A DNA stretch of 64,000 nt from Cryptomeria japonica (GCF_030272615.1 NC_081412.1:672525823-672589822); one strand, 5' to 3'; shown: positions 1 to 11,100, counted from the first letter of the stretch. Program-made: numbers and translations. Notes: generated from the letters alone by a model not told the origin.

Positions 1-314
1 AGAGTTCTTTGTTATACACCAAATGAAAAAGTTGAGTTTGTTTTAGTTGCACCAAATACAAAATGTGAAGTTCTTTTTATCCCTTTGTAAAAAACAAGAA
101 AGATGAAGTTCTTTGTTATGGACCAAATGAAAAAGTTGAGTTTGTTTTAGTTGTACCAAATAGAAAATGTGAAGTTCTTTTTATCCCTTTGTGAAAAACA
201 AGAAAGATGGAGTTCTTTGTTATACACCAAATGAAAAAGTTGAGTTTGTTTTAGTTGCACCAAATAGAAAATGTGAAATTCTTTTCATCCCTTTGTGAAA
301 AAAAAGAAAGATGA
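1..314. repeat. 104-bp tandem repeat, three copies
   Basis: Three head-to-tail units begin at about 3, 107 and 211, a spacing of exactly 104 bases. Each holds AGTTCTTTGTTAT, then GAGTTTGTTTTAGTTG, then ATCCCTTTGT. The units differ by a few substitutions. The array is cut by the window start, so more copies may lie upstream. It shows no coding character. Confidence 0.9.
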
Positions 315-904
315 AGTTTTAAAGCAAAGAAATTTAAAATGTTTTAAACTCACTCCTTCCAAAACGTGCACAAAAAAATTAGAAAATCTGCAACTAAAAC
401 ATTCAAAAAAAGTTAGTACACATGGTGGGCTCACAAGCCTAAAAAAGAATGCCCTCGAAGTTACACAAGTGTTTGATTCATGTCAGATTCGCCAAATGAT
501 GTCATGGAAATGGGGACAAGGCAACAACAAAGTTCAATGTTAATAAGTTAGTTTCAACCATAAAAACAAAACAAAGAACTAAAAACCATTCCAAACATAT
601 CAAAAGAGATTTCAAAAAGCATGAAAGAAGTTTAACAAAATAAAAGAAAGGAGAAGAGCCTCCCTAAGATGCTTCCATGATGCCTTTTGATGCTTCTCCC
701 TTGTTTCTCCCCTCTCCAAGTCCCAAATGAGCGTAGCTCTCAGCTTTTAGCACTAGCCATGGATGCCATATGGAGATTCAAGATGGTTGAATATGATAAG
801 CAAATGTTATGCAAGTGTAGATAGTGATGCTATGAAAAAACTCTATGCTAATACCATTATAACAACAATACTCTAATGCTTCCTCCTTTTCTTGAGGAGA
901 AGGG

Positions 905-919
905 TTCTATTTATAGAAG
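905..919 (-). promoter_or_regulatory. TATA-type LTR promoter
   Basis: The plus strand reads TTCTATTTATAGAAG, giving CTATAAATAGAA on the minus strand. It sits about 1.37 kb inside the LTR start at 2276, as expected for the U3 promoter of a minus-oriented LTR. Confidence 0.45.
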
Positions 920-1567
920 AAATGGGGAAATGAAGGGTTAAGATTGAGCAATCTTAACAAACGTTAGGATTGAAAGATATTCAATCCATGTGAGACTTTC
1001 AACCCAATCCCATGTTGATAAGTGTCACCATTAGGAGGCTTGAGAGGAAAGATAAGGAGTATTAAATGCTTGAGGGGACATGATGGTTACCCTAGTCAAA
1101 GAAATAAATGCTTTGAAGAGACCCATGAGTCAAAAGGATGGTTAAGTTAGAGGAAAGTCTCTAACCAAAGGTAAAAGGTGAGTTAACCATAAATGGTTAT
1201 GTAAGAGTCTTTAATGGTTTGGAAGACTTTAGAGGTTAACCATTTGAAGACTTAAAGCCTTTAATGGTTATTGAAGACTTTGAGGGCTTTGAGAAGTGAC
1301 TCCAAGTTGCTTAGGAATGTGACAATATTTAGGGGATGGATTAGGCTAATTAGGAAGGGTTTAGAAGAATCTAGAAGGGGTTTAGGCATGCAAGTGGATT
1401 TTGTAGGAAAATGCAAGTGGGAGGAATTTTCGTATTTTCAATTAAAATAAAATTATTTATTTCAATTAAATGGTGTAAGTTGCAGTTGGATAAATATTTA
1501 AATAAATATTAATTTATTTACATAAGAAAAAGAAGATAAAGCATTAAATGCTTGAAGACTTTGAGAG

Positions 1568-1702
1568 AAACCATTAAAGGCTTAAGAAGACTCTAGAAGG
1601 AAGCCATTAAGTTTGAAGACTTTAAGGGAAACCATTAAAGGCTTAAGAAGACTCTAGAAGGAAGCCATTAAGTTTTAAGACTTTAAGGGAAACCATTAAA
1701 GG
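1568..1702. repeat. 61-bp tandem repeat, about 2.2 copies
   Basis: AAACCATTAAAGG recurs at 1568, 1629 and 1690, spaced exactly 61 bases. The intervening sequence (CTTAAGAAGACTCTAGAAGG, then AAGCCATTAAG) is nearly identical. It lies inside the U3 of the minus-oriented LTR. Looser relatives (ATTAAATGCTTGA, TTAATGGTTATTGAAGAC) extend back to about 1050. Confidence 0.85.
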
Positions 1703-1750
1703 TTTCAAGTGGGTGAGGATAAATAGGATTTTAAATAAATAATTTTTTTA

Positions 1751-1981
1751 TTTAAAATAGTTGTGCAACTTGCATTTTTAGGAAAATGCAAGTGGGTGGA
1801 GGATAAAGGTGATTTAAATAAATGATTTATTTAAAATAGTTGTGCAACTTGCATTTATAGGAAAATACAAGTGGGTGGAGGATAAAGGTGATTTAAATAA
1901 ATGATTTATTTAAAATAGCTGTGCAACTTGCATTTGTAGGAAAATACAAGTGGGTGGAGGATAAAGGTGATTTAAATAAAT
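1751..1981. repeat. 79-bp tandem repeat, three copies
   Basis: TGTGCAACTTGCATTT recurs at about 1762, 1841 and 1920, spaced 79 bases. Each unit carries AAGTGGGTGGAGGATAAAGG and an AT palindrome close to TTTAAATAAATGATTTATTT. Two further AT palindromes follow to about 2090. The block lies in the same LTR as the 61-bp array. Confidence 0.85.
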
Positions 1982-2276
1982 GTTAATTTATTTAAATGTG
2001 AGAGGTGGGATTTTGGGGGATTTAAATAAATATTAATTTATTTAAATGTGAGAGAATATTTAATTAAATAAATATGATTTATTTATTTAATTAATGGTCT
2101 GAATTTGTTAAGTGAATTAAATCAAATAAATTGAATAATATATTTAATTAATAGGAAAAGAGGGTTAAGATGAATTAATTAAATATATTAATTTTTTTAA
2201 TTATTAATTGATGGTTAAATAATCAAATAAATACTAAATATTCATTTAATTGAGTGGACAGATTTATGTGACTACA

Positions 2277-3322
2277 AGAAGAATATGTAAAACAGGAATC
2301 TCTTCAAAATGAGGACTATTTCATGAGGTGGGTAAGGAATGGGGTCTTAGAAAGAGTAACATTTTGGAGGTAACTTTATATTGAACTATGATTTATCTCA
2401 TAGGCGAGTCAGGAGAGAAGGAAGGGACACATTCTTTGATGCCTTGACATTTTCTTGAGAATGCAAGAATCTAAGGGTTTCCTTCTTCAAAGTTTCATTT
2501 ATTTTGATGAAGATTCCTCCTCATCAATAAAGATAAAATTAGTTACCAAATATAATGGAACCTATTCTTTACTAGGAATCGTAACTCTAACTTTTTGGGA
2601 AGAACCAATTATTTTTCTCCACAAAAAGATTCACCTATTTACCCATAAGTGCTCAATCAATCAATGAAACTTTATCTATATGGAGTTTGATTTTGATGCA
2701 AAATAATATTTATTTATATAGGTCCAACAATGAAGATGATTAAAGGAAACATTATTACTTATATGACATTGATAGATTTGAATCCACCAATGTATCATGT
2801 TAGGGATGAACTAATCGATGTGGGTATAATATCTTATGATATCTCACTCTCTCTTGTGATATTAATATGGAGATTACTATATCCTTGGCTAGATTATCTT
2901 CCTATGATGTGGAAGATTGGTAAATTATTGCCTTTGAAGCAATTTATACATTATCATTTAGTCAATTATTTTATAGGTTTGGTACAACATTGAAGGATAT
3001 ATGGTTTTGTTGGGCACAACATTGCTCAATTTTAGGTAACCTCTTGCATCAAATAGGAACACTAAAAATTTTAGATTCAATTTAAGTGCAACTAATTTGT
3101 ACTAGCTTGATCTCTATGTGCTCATGTTAGGAAGATCACCGACAAATTCATAGTAAATGTTAATAGAGTGGCAATGATAAAATAGTATTGCTAATCCTCA
3201 TATAATGACAAACTACTTACAGTTATGGCAACATTTTTAAAATACGACACTTCAAAAGTGAATGAAAGTAAAATATTAGTAGTCTATAGATAAATAACAA
3301 CATAGAAATTCACCACAAATGA
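2277..3322. other. AT-rich stretch, no assignable feature
   Basis: Two open stretches (2455-2667 and 2730-2993, plus) show no recognised domain and have AT-driven composition. I see nothing else supportable here. Confidence 0.5.
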
Positions 3323-3334
3323 ACAAATTTGAAT

Positions 3335-4608
3335 GGATAGAGAGAAAACTAGAGACTGACAACTTTGATGGTAATTGTGTCATGAACAAATAAAAAGTCC
3401 AAAATTTATAAGGGATTTGAAGTTTTAGGTTTTAGAAATCAATTTATATGTGTGGTGTTGATGGTTACAAGAAATATAAAAAAATGAAAGGGCACAATTA
3501 AAGCTGAAATTTAAGGTTTATAACAATAACAAATTTATTTCCAAATTAGGTGAGGTGAACGAAAGTGAAGGTGACTTAGATGAAGATAATCTTGGAAACG
3601 ATGGTGATCTTAGTAGATTTTCTTTTGGTGACAATTAGGATGAGGTAAAAATTTCTTTTTTTTCGAAGATTTTATTTTCTAAAAACCCTTGCTATGATTG
3701 GTGTGGCTTCATTACCTGATCATGACTTTTTTTTTTCGTTTTCCTTTTCCAATCTTCAAGGTTGCTCAAGAACTCTTCTAGAAAAACCTTATTTTTTAGG
3801 AAAGAAGGGGCTTTGTCTTAAAAATGTGTATTTAGGCTTTCATTCACTAAATGATATATGCTTCAAGTTTCCTATTTGGATTAGATTGTCAAGGTTAAGT
3901 TTAGAGATAGAATAAATTTTTATGCTTATTGTCAACACTTGTGGGCAAAATTGGCTACTAATTTGATCACCAAATTCAAAAAGTGTTTCTTGTTTGCTAG
4001 ATTTTGTGTGTTTGTAGAAAATAAAAAGGTGCTCCATACTGAGATTACCTTATATTTTAACTATGGTGTTTGGGTACAATATGCTGAATTCAAAGACTCT
4101 CCTCTCATTTTTCATTGTTGTTATAAAGTGAGAAACACTTCTATGACTTATTCTAACAATAAGAAACACCATTTTTTGTTAAGTAAAAGGATCATAAGTT
4201 CCTACTACTACTGAGGAGTTTGTTACATTCTTTGTGGAGGTGGAAAAGGAAGAAAATAAAAAGGAATTATTTTGTACAAAGTATGATTTTGGATTCCTCT
4301 TTAATAGCTCCAAGGTTGGAAGAAGATTTTGTCTATGTTCTTATGATTTTTTTCTCTTTTAGGAAAAAAAAGTTTAGAGAAGAAAGACCCTTATAATATG
4401 GTTAATTAAAAACTGTTGGAACAATTTTCTAAACTACCCTAACTTTGAGTTGGTAGTTTGTAAGGTTTTATTATGTCTTGAATTTTGAAGTATCTCTGTT
4501 GTTCCTTGGATATCCTCTTTTGTGTTATTGTTCTTAGTGCTAAATATTTCCTCTTGTAAGGGGTCTAGGCCCTTTCAAAAAAATCACTTGCCTAAATAAA
4601 AAATATTG
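3335..4608 (+). mobile_element. Short, internally deleted LINE with ORF1 remnant and 3' tail
   Basis: The copy is bounded by a matching 12-base direct repeat, ACAAATTTGAAT, at 3323-3334 and 4609-4620, read as a target-site duplication. Inside is an ORF1-like remnant. The 3' end has GGGTCTAGGCCC followed by AAATAAAAAATATTG. That tail resembles the end of the complete LINE at 43,755-43,818 (GGGCCTAAGGCC, then AATAAATATTGACC). At 1.27 kb against 6.3 kb, the whole ORF2 is missing. The TSD is AT-rich, so chance is possible. Confidence 0.5.
3541..4213 (+). pseudogene. LINE ORF1 (gag-like, DUF4283-type) remnant
   Basis: The reading frames at 3694-3915 and 3939-4214 line up with the ORF1 of the complete LINE at 37.8-39.1 kb. 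Matching landmarks are the segment around LEKPYFLGKKGL (hydrophobic core), then FPIWIRLSRL matching VWIRL-LRLPLE, then FLFARFCVFVE matching ISYARICIEVD. A degenerate zinc-knuckle region (HCCYKV) comes last. In the family this protein binds the element RNA and forms the RNP. A frameshift or stop separates the two halves near 3915, so it is not functional. The family call is from visible motif order only. Confidence 0.5.
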
Positions 4609-4620
4609 ACAAATTTGAAT

Positions 4621-5590
4621 AGGACATTCAAGGAAGTAGGGAAAACATGACAAGAACATACACAAATAGGAATGTATGACATTTTCAATTTGCAAAGAAC
4701 AAAAGTTGACTTAGAAAGATGCCAACCAATTTTTTTGTGAATAGTTTTAACACAACTTTAATGGAACATAATGACCCAAAGTGTAATCAAAATGAAAAAT
4801 ATATGAGAAAACCCTAGAAAGAGTGAAGATATATCAACATGAAGTAATACTTGGACATGGGCTTTTAAATATAGGATACCTTGAAAGCATCAATACAAAG
4901 AGAAAAACTTCATAGGAGAATGATTTGTAGAGAGATCAAAGTGTTATTCAAAATCAAAATCCAAGAAAAAAAGTACAAATTCCTATATCTTGATTGGTAG
5001 ATTAATAAATATTTCTTAAAAAATGGTAATGACATCACGTGATTTGGAGGGCTCAAGTTTGCAAGGAATCATTCAATGAGCTTAGAATTTTTCATTCTTA
5101 TAATGTGTGAAATGAAAAACTTTTCACCAATTTATAAATCATTCTCCAACCAATGTGAACTAAATGCACTCCATTACTACTAGGATTAAGAGCTTAATAA
5201 CATTTTACTCATAGTGTGTAATTGGTAATATTTTAAGGTTTTTGATTTTGATACCTTTTACACCATCTTCAAGCTAGTGTTCATTTGAATCCCAAAACCT
5301 GAAAGCTTTGTTCAAATTGGGCTTTCAAGCTTAAAATTTCAATTATTTCATATTAAGTGTTGAGAAAACCCAAAAGCTTGAACTAAAGGAGTATACTCAC
5401 CTTTTTACTTATTAATTTTGTTTTTTTGGATGGAACTCAAGATACTTGAAGGCATATAGACTCTCTTTGAAACTTGAATCAATTATATCTTGACTAAAAC
5501 ATTAGAGATTTAAGAAAGTGAATGTGATTATTTGACATATTTAAGAGACAAAAAAATTGAAAAATTTGAGATGAAAATTTCATGACGATA
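4621..5590. other. AT-rich spacer, nothing assignable
   Basis: There is no frame longer than about 60 codons, no clear repeat unit and no LTR-type ends. Nothing can be supported here. Confidence 0.5.
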
Positions 5591-5599
5591 TAATAACAA

Positions 5600-6831
5600 T
5601 TAAAAATATGTAATATAATTATTGAAAAGTGGAAAATTGAACCCTAATGACTCTCCACCTAGGAGAGACAAAGGAAGTCACTAGGATGATTTTCGCTTTG
5701 AGGAACTTTACATTCAAAAGAGGGGCTTGAATCCTCTAGATCCAAATACAAGGGAGAGAAGGATGTGAATTCCAAGTGGATTGCAAGGGTGGAAGTGTGA
5801 TTGGCCCTCTTTTGTAAATGAGAAAGTTGACTTGTTGACTATGTAGGAGAGAGAGAGATAAAAAGAGTGAAATGAGGAACTACCAGTTCTGGATCGTGCG
5901 GTAACTTCGGATCTGAAATATTTGGACTAATACGGATCTGCCCTGCAAATTTGGAGAAAAGTCATTGGGACCGTGCTGAAAGTGCACACAGTCCTCCAAA
6001 AAGTCCGTGAAACAAAAAGGTTTTTTCGCCACTGCAAATGTAATCCAAATCTGAAAATACAGTTGCGCACCTGCAACCTACACACAAAAAAGAGGGGAAG
6101 AAGGGTCGTGGATAGGGGTTTGCCCTAGCCAAACCCCGATTAAGGAATCAACCTTGACAGAAAGTAATTGCAAATGCTTGAATGTAGGCAATGGAAATGT
6201 ATACCTTGTAGATCTGCAATTTGTTGATAATGGTTGCTTTGCTTCTTGAATATAATCACAAGTGTCGCATGAAATGGCATGTAACATGACAAAACTCTAA
6301 CACACACACATGCTTGCAAACGAATGTTGTAATGTTTCTCGAAGGGATGAATGAAGAAGACTTGAATGTTTGAATGCTTGATGAAGACCTTGAAATCCCG
6401 TATCTTATCCTTATGCGTATCATCCTCCTGTCAAATGAGGGAATTGAATCTCCTTTTATACATGCCTAGAGGATTAATTTTTATCCATCGAAGGCCGACA
6501 GAGAGAAGCACAAACCCCGAAGGTAAAATTATGCATAGGGGACCAAGCAGACCCATCTTAGGGTCATCTTAAGAGGTGGGGATAGGGGCACTGATAGGGG
6601 TGCCACGCTCTTGTCCTGGGGGAGACAAGGGCGACATGGCCCTGTCCTGCTCTATTTTTGGGTCCGGACAGGGTCTAAGGTGGAAACAAAGCATAGACAA
6701 GGATGGGTTCAAGGGTGAAAATGTAGGAAAGGGGTCCTGGTTAGGAAGGAATATGTCATTGCCAAGGTGAGGACCTAAAATATGGTTGAAATTGTAGGGG
6801 TTGCAATTTTATGACACTACAATCATGTTAA
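5600..6831 (-). mobile_element. Gypsy-type LTR, family A copy 1, minus orientation (left end approximate)
   Basis: On the minus strand it begins TGTAGTGTCATAAAATTG at 6831. This matches the start of the LTR at 18,377 (TGTAGTGTCGTAAAATTG). Both then share the same order: AGGTCCTCA; a CT/AG-rich block with repeats of CCTGTCC/AGGGT; a TATA box; GGGTTTG...CAAACCCC; GTGTAGGTTGCAGGTG; TTTTTTGGAGGACxGTG; and CAAATTTGCAGGG. The far end falls somewhere near 5540-5650 and I could not fix it. No adjacent PBS or PPT was seen, so this is likely a solo or fragmentary LTR. Confidence 0.65.
6451..6464 (-). promoter_or_regulatory. LTR TATA box (GTATAAAAGGA)
   Basis: On the minus strand this reads CATGTATAAAAGGA. 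It sits at the same relative place as GTATAAATG in the copy at 18,696 and GTATAAAAGG in the copy at 30,704. Confidence 0.55.
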
Positions 6832-7129
6832 GAGGTAGATTGTAATAAAATAAAACCAATCTATTTATGATTAAATCTACCAAAAAAAAATTTATCATTC
6901 TTAAAAAAAGAGCTCTTAACAGCCACAAAATTTTGTCACAGCTTGAAAACACCCACATGAAATTCATTGTAAACCCCTGTTAAATCCAAAGGAAAAAATC
7001 ACCCCTACCTATTATATATGTTACGGAAGGTGTGACAAGTGCATGATGCTTTAAGTAAATGCAACGACAAATGATTTACCATTCAAGGTTCTAAAGCCTT
7101 TTCAACAAACCCATTTTATTAATAACTTG

Positions 7130-7700
7130 CAATAAAAGTGTTCCATTGGCAAAACCGTGCTCTTTGAGGCGTTCTATCAAACAGTTCAGTTGTCGTGTCT
7201 ATGATTCCACATTTTGCATATCCTACATTTAATTTATTTCATGAGAACAAATTTCTTTTGAGTCGTTCTTTTAATCAGTTCACGTGTCTTGTCCATGCTT
7301 ACATATTTTGCATACATGTTTCCTAGACCAGTTGCAACTGCAAAATCTACAAAATTCCTCTATCATTCACTCTGTAATAGATGTCCATACCTTGTTCCAA
7401 AGCTCCCATTTTCACATAGGTTGTGAGAATGCTGGCAGGGGTTGCAAAATTTGTTTTACGCCTGTAAATCACATTTAGTTGAAAGTTTGTAAATCCTTTT
7501 CAATGATTGCATTTTGTGTATATCCTACAATCCACATTTTTGCATACATGTTTATCAGATTATTTCTAACAGCAACATATATGACAATAAGCATCCTTTT
7601 ATGATGCTTCAATGGATGTCCATACTTGTTTCAGAGCTTTGGATTTTGCACAGGCTAGGAGCAGACGAGAAAATGAGAATTGCTTGATTGGAAATGATAT
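7130..7700 (-). pseudogene. Pentatricopeptide repeat (PPR) protein pseudogene
   Basis: Translating the minus strand gives diagnostic plant PPR landmarks in order. Near 7670-7610 is LLxACAKSKALKQ followed by a degenerate MDIH region. Near 7565-7530 is NLINMYAK. Near 7520-7480 is a GYTQNAIIEK-like segment and then TGVKQ. Near 7450-7370 is ASILTTYVKMGALEQGMDI. Near 7320-7150 are degenerate copies of MYAKCGSMDKARELFD and ELFDRTPQR. PPR proteins bind organellar RNA in plastids and mitochondria; this layout fits the PLS class. The segment has several stops and frame changes and covers only about two repeats, so it is a broken fragment. It is the best host-gene trace on the minus strand. Confidence 0.72.
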
Positions 7701-8390
7701 GCATATGGAAATTGACTGGGTGGGAGAAGTAGTTTTAAATATTTCAAATTAAGGCGGGGCTAACAGGAAATGGGAGTAACGGTGAACATGATGAGCTGGG
7801 AGGGCCCACACGAGCCAGCCGAGTACGTTTTATTGTCTGACAACGGAAATTGTTAGATGAAACAGAAATGGAGCTGAGAGGCAGACCCACATAGAACATC
7901 ACAAACTAGGGGAATAGCACTAGTAGCCGTCAGAGCTAACTTCACGCACCCAAAGATCCGAAACGGTACACTGGATTTTGATTTTTTTTATTTTAGTTGC
8001 CTTCATATGCCACTTAACTTTTTATAGCTATTGATCTGGCTTTTGGGTCATAATGATGCACATTGTGGATCAGTTATGCACACAAAGGTCAAAAAGTACA
8101 CATTTCAAAGTGTCGCCTGATACCTAACTAAAGATGTTCCAGTAACCGTCAACTCAATTGCTAGTACTTGTTGACAAATGTCCCAAAAATGGTGCACAAA
8201 TGTTCCAATAGTGGTGCACAAATGGGCCAATTATGCACAAAAAATTGAAAAAAATGATCGTCTATTGGTACAAAACAAATTTATTAATGGTGTTTTCACT
8301 ATGACGGCTATTGAGGGGTCAACATGACAATAAAGTGACGGTTATTAGAACTATGTTATCTATTGGTACTCTTCCCCTAAATCAAAACTT
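7701..8390. other. Intergenic DNA between the two host-gene pseudogenes
   Basis: This is moderate-GC, apparently low-copy sequence without LTR ends or long frames. It contains a short 22-bp tandem repeat (8171-8235). It may hold flanking or intronic sequence of the LRR pseudogene, but no TIR or NB-ARC motif (GxxGxGKT, GLPL, MHD) was seen. Confidence 0.4.
8171..8235. repeat. 22-bp tandem repeat, three imperfect copies
   Basis: The units at 8171-8192, 8193-8214 and 8215-8235 share the pattern TGxACAAATGxxCCAAxxxTG. Further GCACA motifs nearby suggest an older, wider array. Confidence 0.6.
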
Positions 8391-8395
8391 AATGT

Positions 8396-9858
8396 GTGCT
8401 GTTTAAGCCCATATCACAACACACTGCAGGCTTTGAATTGGCTAAGTTGCATCAGTGTAGATATCGAAAACCGTCCCAGATCGCCCCCTACGACCATCAA
8501 AATTTATTGGTGCTTCAGCTTGTAGAGGTAGAAAATATGAGCAAACTTCACTTACATGGGATGGGCCGTCTCAGAAATATCACATTAAACAAATGCAAAG
8601 ACCTGGCTACAGTTCAAGGTATGGAAAAATTACAACAGCTGGCATGGCTTCAGATAACACAAGTAAATCAAATTTTTAAGATTCCCGAACTAAGCAGCCT
8701 CCAAGGTTTGAAACATCTTGAGATCAATATTGCAGTCAGCCGGGTGCTCAATCGGCTGGGAGATCTCACCGGTTGTGTTTTCTTGAGAGAGATTAGTGTT
8801 CGTTGCGCATACCACTTGGAGCTCCCGAGGTTGAATGGCTTGCCGAATATGGAGAAGGTAGAGTTTCGTATGTGTGTCGATAAAGTGAAGGGTCCCCTCG
8901 ACTGTAGAGAATGCGTGGAGCTTCGAACTATTGTCATTGACAGTTACTCTCAGATGGTTGCGTCACCTCTCCTTGTTAGATGTAAGAAATTATCCAAAAT
9001 TGTGTTGTGGAAATGCGATGCAGTGAGGGCATGTCCAGATATAGATGTGCCAAGTTCTTTAAAGACACTAGAGTTGTGTATTTCATGAAAAGCTTCTTCA
9101 GCGCCCAAAAGTTTGAAGTCTTGTTACGGACTGAAAAGTCTAAAACTATGGAATATGGAGATTCTAAAAGAGCTTTCGGGTTTCTGTCGACTTTTATCAA
9201 ATTTGACTGTGCTCAAACTTGGCAAGTGTGGTATAAGGGAGCCCCTGGATCTAACATGTTGTGTCTTGTTAGAGGATGTCTTCTCTTACAAACTAATATA
9301 TTTACAAGGTTTCCCAACTTCTCACGTCTGAGGAAGTTAAAGAAGTTAAGTTTATATGATTGCTGTAGCATTCGAGATCCTCCTGATATTAGTGGTTGTC
9401 ATCAATTACAGGTATTCCATCTAGTCTATAATGACAATATTCAAGGACTTCCGAGCATGGGAGACTGCCTCCGATTAGAAGAACTCCAACGAAGTTGGCA
9501 TTCTTACAAGAAAATTGATGTGAACAGTTCTGAATTCTATATGGATCATCAACCTTATGGGGATCTTCAATCCTGTTTGGAGCGCTTTGAAAATGAAAGC
9601 TTCCCGAGCTTATGTGATGTGAGCGTGCCAGGAGCAGTGAAAGAGTGGCAATTGGTGAAGGGAAAGACTAAACTGGTGAAAAGTTATGTTCGTCGAGGGA
9701 AGCTCTATTACTCTATCACAGCTCCCTATGAATCGCACAAGAGAAGCCAGTGTCTGAAGCGTGTTGAACGAAATGTGTCAGAATTCGATATTGTACGGAC
9801 TCTTGTTAATATAGAGCATTCTTTCATTCTTATTCTCATGATGGATCACAGACTATGA
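8396..9858 (+). pseudogene. Leucine-rich repeat region of a disease-resistance-like (TNL-type) gene, broken
   Basis: Frame 2 from 8396 reads through regular leucine-rich repeats: LRNITLNKCKDL, LAWLQITQV, LKHLEINI, LREISVRC, LRTIVIDS, LSKIVLWKCD, LKTLELCIS. An in-frame stop lies at 9086-9088. The repeats then resume in the same frame (LKSLKLWNMEIL, LTVLKLGKCGI). A frameshift near 9290-9305 moves the match to frame 1, with LKKLSLYDCCSIRDPPDISG and then a non-LRR tail (VPGAVKEWQLVKGK) to 9858. In plants such repeats form the effector-sensing C-terminal half of intracellular NB-LRR receptors. No TIR or NB-ARC domain is present upstream in the window. This is probably the terminal exon of a decayed gene, but the LRR class alone does not prove a TNL origin. 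Confidence 0.7.
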
Positions 9859-10469
9859 TTTCAGATGTAAAAATTACACACAATTAAAATCAGAAGGATT
9901 AACTATCAAATATATATCTTGATGATGTTTTTATTTTTATTTTTATGTTTTTGATATTATACTCAATATTTTTATGATGAATTAGAAAATTTGTAAAATC
10001 TTTAACATGGTGGAATTCAGAAATTATGATAAACAATATTCATTTTTAAACTTGAAAAAACATTAAAGAACAGAGTGAAAACTTGGATAATTAATATTAC
10101 TTCAAATTTAACAAGCTTAATGACACACTCTTCTTGATATACAAATTCCAAAAGAATGTATTTTATATCTTTTATTTATACTAAATGATCCATTAGCTAA
10201 TGGGAAGGATGTGTTTGTCCCAAAATATAATAATTTTGAGTGAAAAAATTATTTAAGTTTTTACAGCCCTTCTCATTGTTAAATTAAAATAAAAAGTAAA
10301 GTTTCATCATTTTGGATACAACCACTTGAAGATTTTGAGGTTTTCCTTCCAAAAGCTCTTACCTAGCGTCATTGTGGTGATAAATGACCCATCTAATCTT
10401 AACTTAATGAACAAAAAGGCATGCATTTTATATCATTGATTAATTAAATAAACTATTTTTTACAAATAA
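9859..10469. other. AT-rich spacer, nothing assignable
   Basis: No coding match or repeat was recognised. The right part may be further-decayed Copia pol, since clear Copia integrase motifs start near 10,500. Confidence 0.4.
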
Positions 10470-10494
10470 TGAGGATGAAATTTCTTTTACCCTT

Positions 10495-10656
10495 GAAAGA
10501 GGTTTGTACTATGAATAGCATCAAAAGAAAATTTACCACTACTTGCACAACTCAACAAAATGGATTGGATGAAAGGAAGAACCATATAGTGGTATAAATG
10601 ACAAATAATATGTTACAAACCAAAGGATTGAGTAATTCTTTTTGGGGTAATGTAGT
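10495..10656 (+). pseudogene. Copia integrase fragment, left of insertion
   Basis: The frame contains TTTCTTQQNGLDERKNHIV, the Copia integrase signature TPQQNGVAERKNRT, then MLQTKGLSNSFWGN matching ML...GLPxxFWAEA. One in-frame stop (TAA) lies just before 10,598. Integrase joins element cDNA to target DNA. This piece covers the region before the third catalytic residue and ends where the solo LTR inserted (GTAGT). Confidence 0.85.
10652..10656. repeat. Target-site duplication GTAGT (left)
   Basis: GTAGT immediately precedes TGTAGACACCC. The same five bases follow the LTR at 12,153-12,157. Confidence 0.9.
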
Positions 10657-10910
10657 TGTAGACACCCAAAAATGGTCAACGCTTGCGAGGTCATACTTTA
10701 ACAATTGCGCATTGCCTCATTTTAGGTTTTTGCATCGCATTAACATTTCTCCTATGTCACGCACTTGGTCTTTATCATTTGCGAACATCGAGTCATTCTT
10801 CTACATTCTTCAATCATCTCGTCTTCAAATTTGGTCTTGTCGACAACATTATCCAGTCATGATTTTGATCGATTTTACCCTGTCGCATCAATGTGCGTAT
10901 TCATTTGTCA

Positions 10911-11100
10911 TCATTTTGGACATCGTCAATCCTAATTAGGGTTTTGTCCTCCTGTCAATCTTATCAATTTTATCATCAATCTTATCATTTTGGACATCGT
11001 CAATCCTAATTAGGGTTTTGTCCTCCTGTCAATCTTATCAATCTTATCATTTTGGACATCGTCAATCCTAATTAGGGTTTTGTCCTCTTATCAATTTTGT
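10911..11100. repeat. Tandem sub-repeats in solo LTR (74- and 62-bp spacing)
   Basis: TCATTTTGGACATCGTCAAT followed by CCTAATTAGGGTTTTGTCC occurs at 10,911, 10,985 and 11,047. The spacer between copies is a variable run of TCAATCTTATCA words. Confidence 0.85.

Larger units (their letters stand above)
450..2276 (-). mobile_element. LTR (probable Gypsy type), minus orientation, left end uncertain
   Basis: Read on the minus strand, this stretch starts TGTAGTCACATAAATC at 2276 and has a long AT-rich U3 containing two tandem arrays. A TATA-type promoter (CTATAAATAGAACCC) then lies at about 905-919, followed by about 450 bases that could be R-U5. No coding frame was found. The proposed left end (TG at 450) is weak: the bases outside are AGAA on both sides, a 4-base match only. 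No primer-binding site is obvious next to either end, so this may be a solo LTR. The alternative is generic AT-rich repeat DNA with a chance TATA box. Confidence 0.5.

Noticed and set aside
450-2281. 5-bp TSD for the first LTR
   Set aside because: Only AGAA matches on both sides; the fifth base depends on an uncertain left end.
9007-9290. First third of the 283-codon frame as a separate gene start
   Set aside because: The LRR match up to about 9,290 is in frame 2. This part of frame 1 is a shadow; only its downstream part continues the LRR gene.
8396-9858. Intact disease-resistance gene
   Set aside because: An in-frame stop at 9,086 and a frameshift near 9,300 break it, and no TIR or NB-ARC domain is present in the window.
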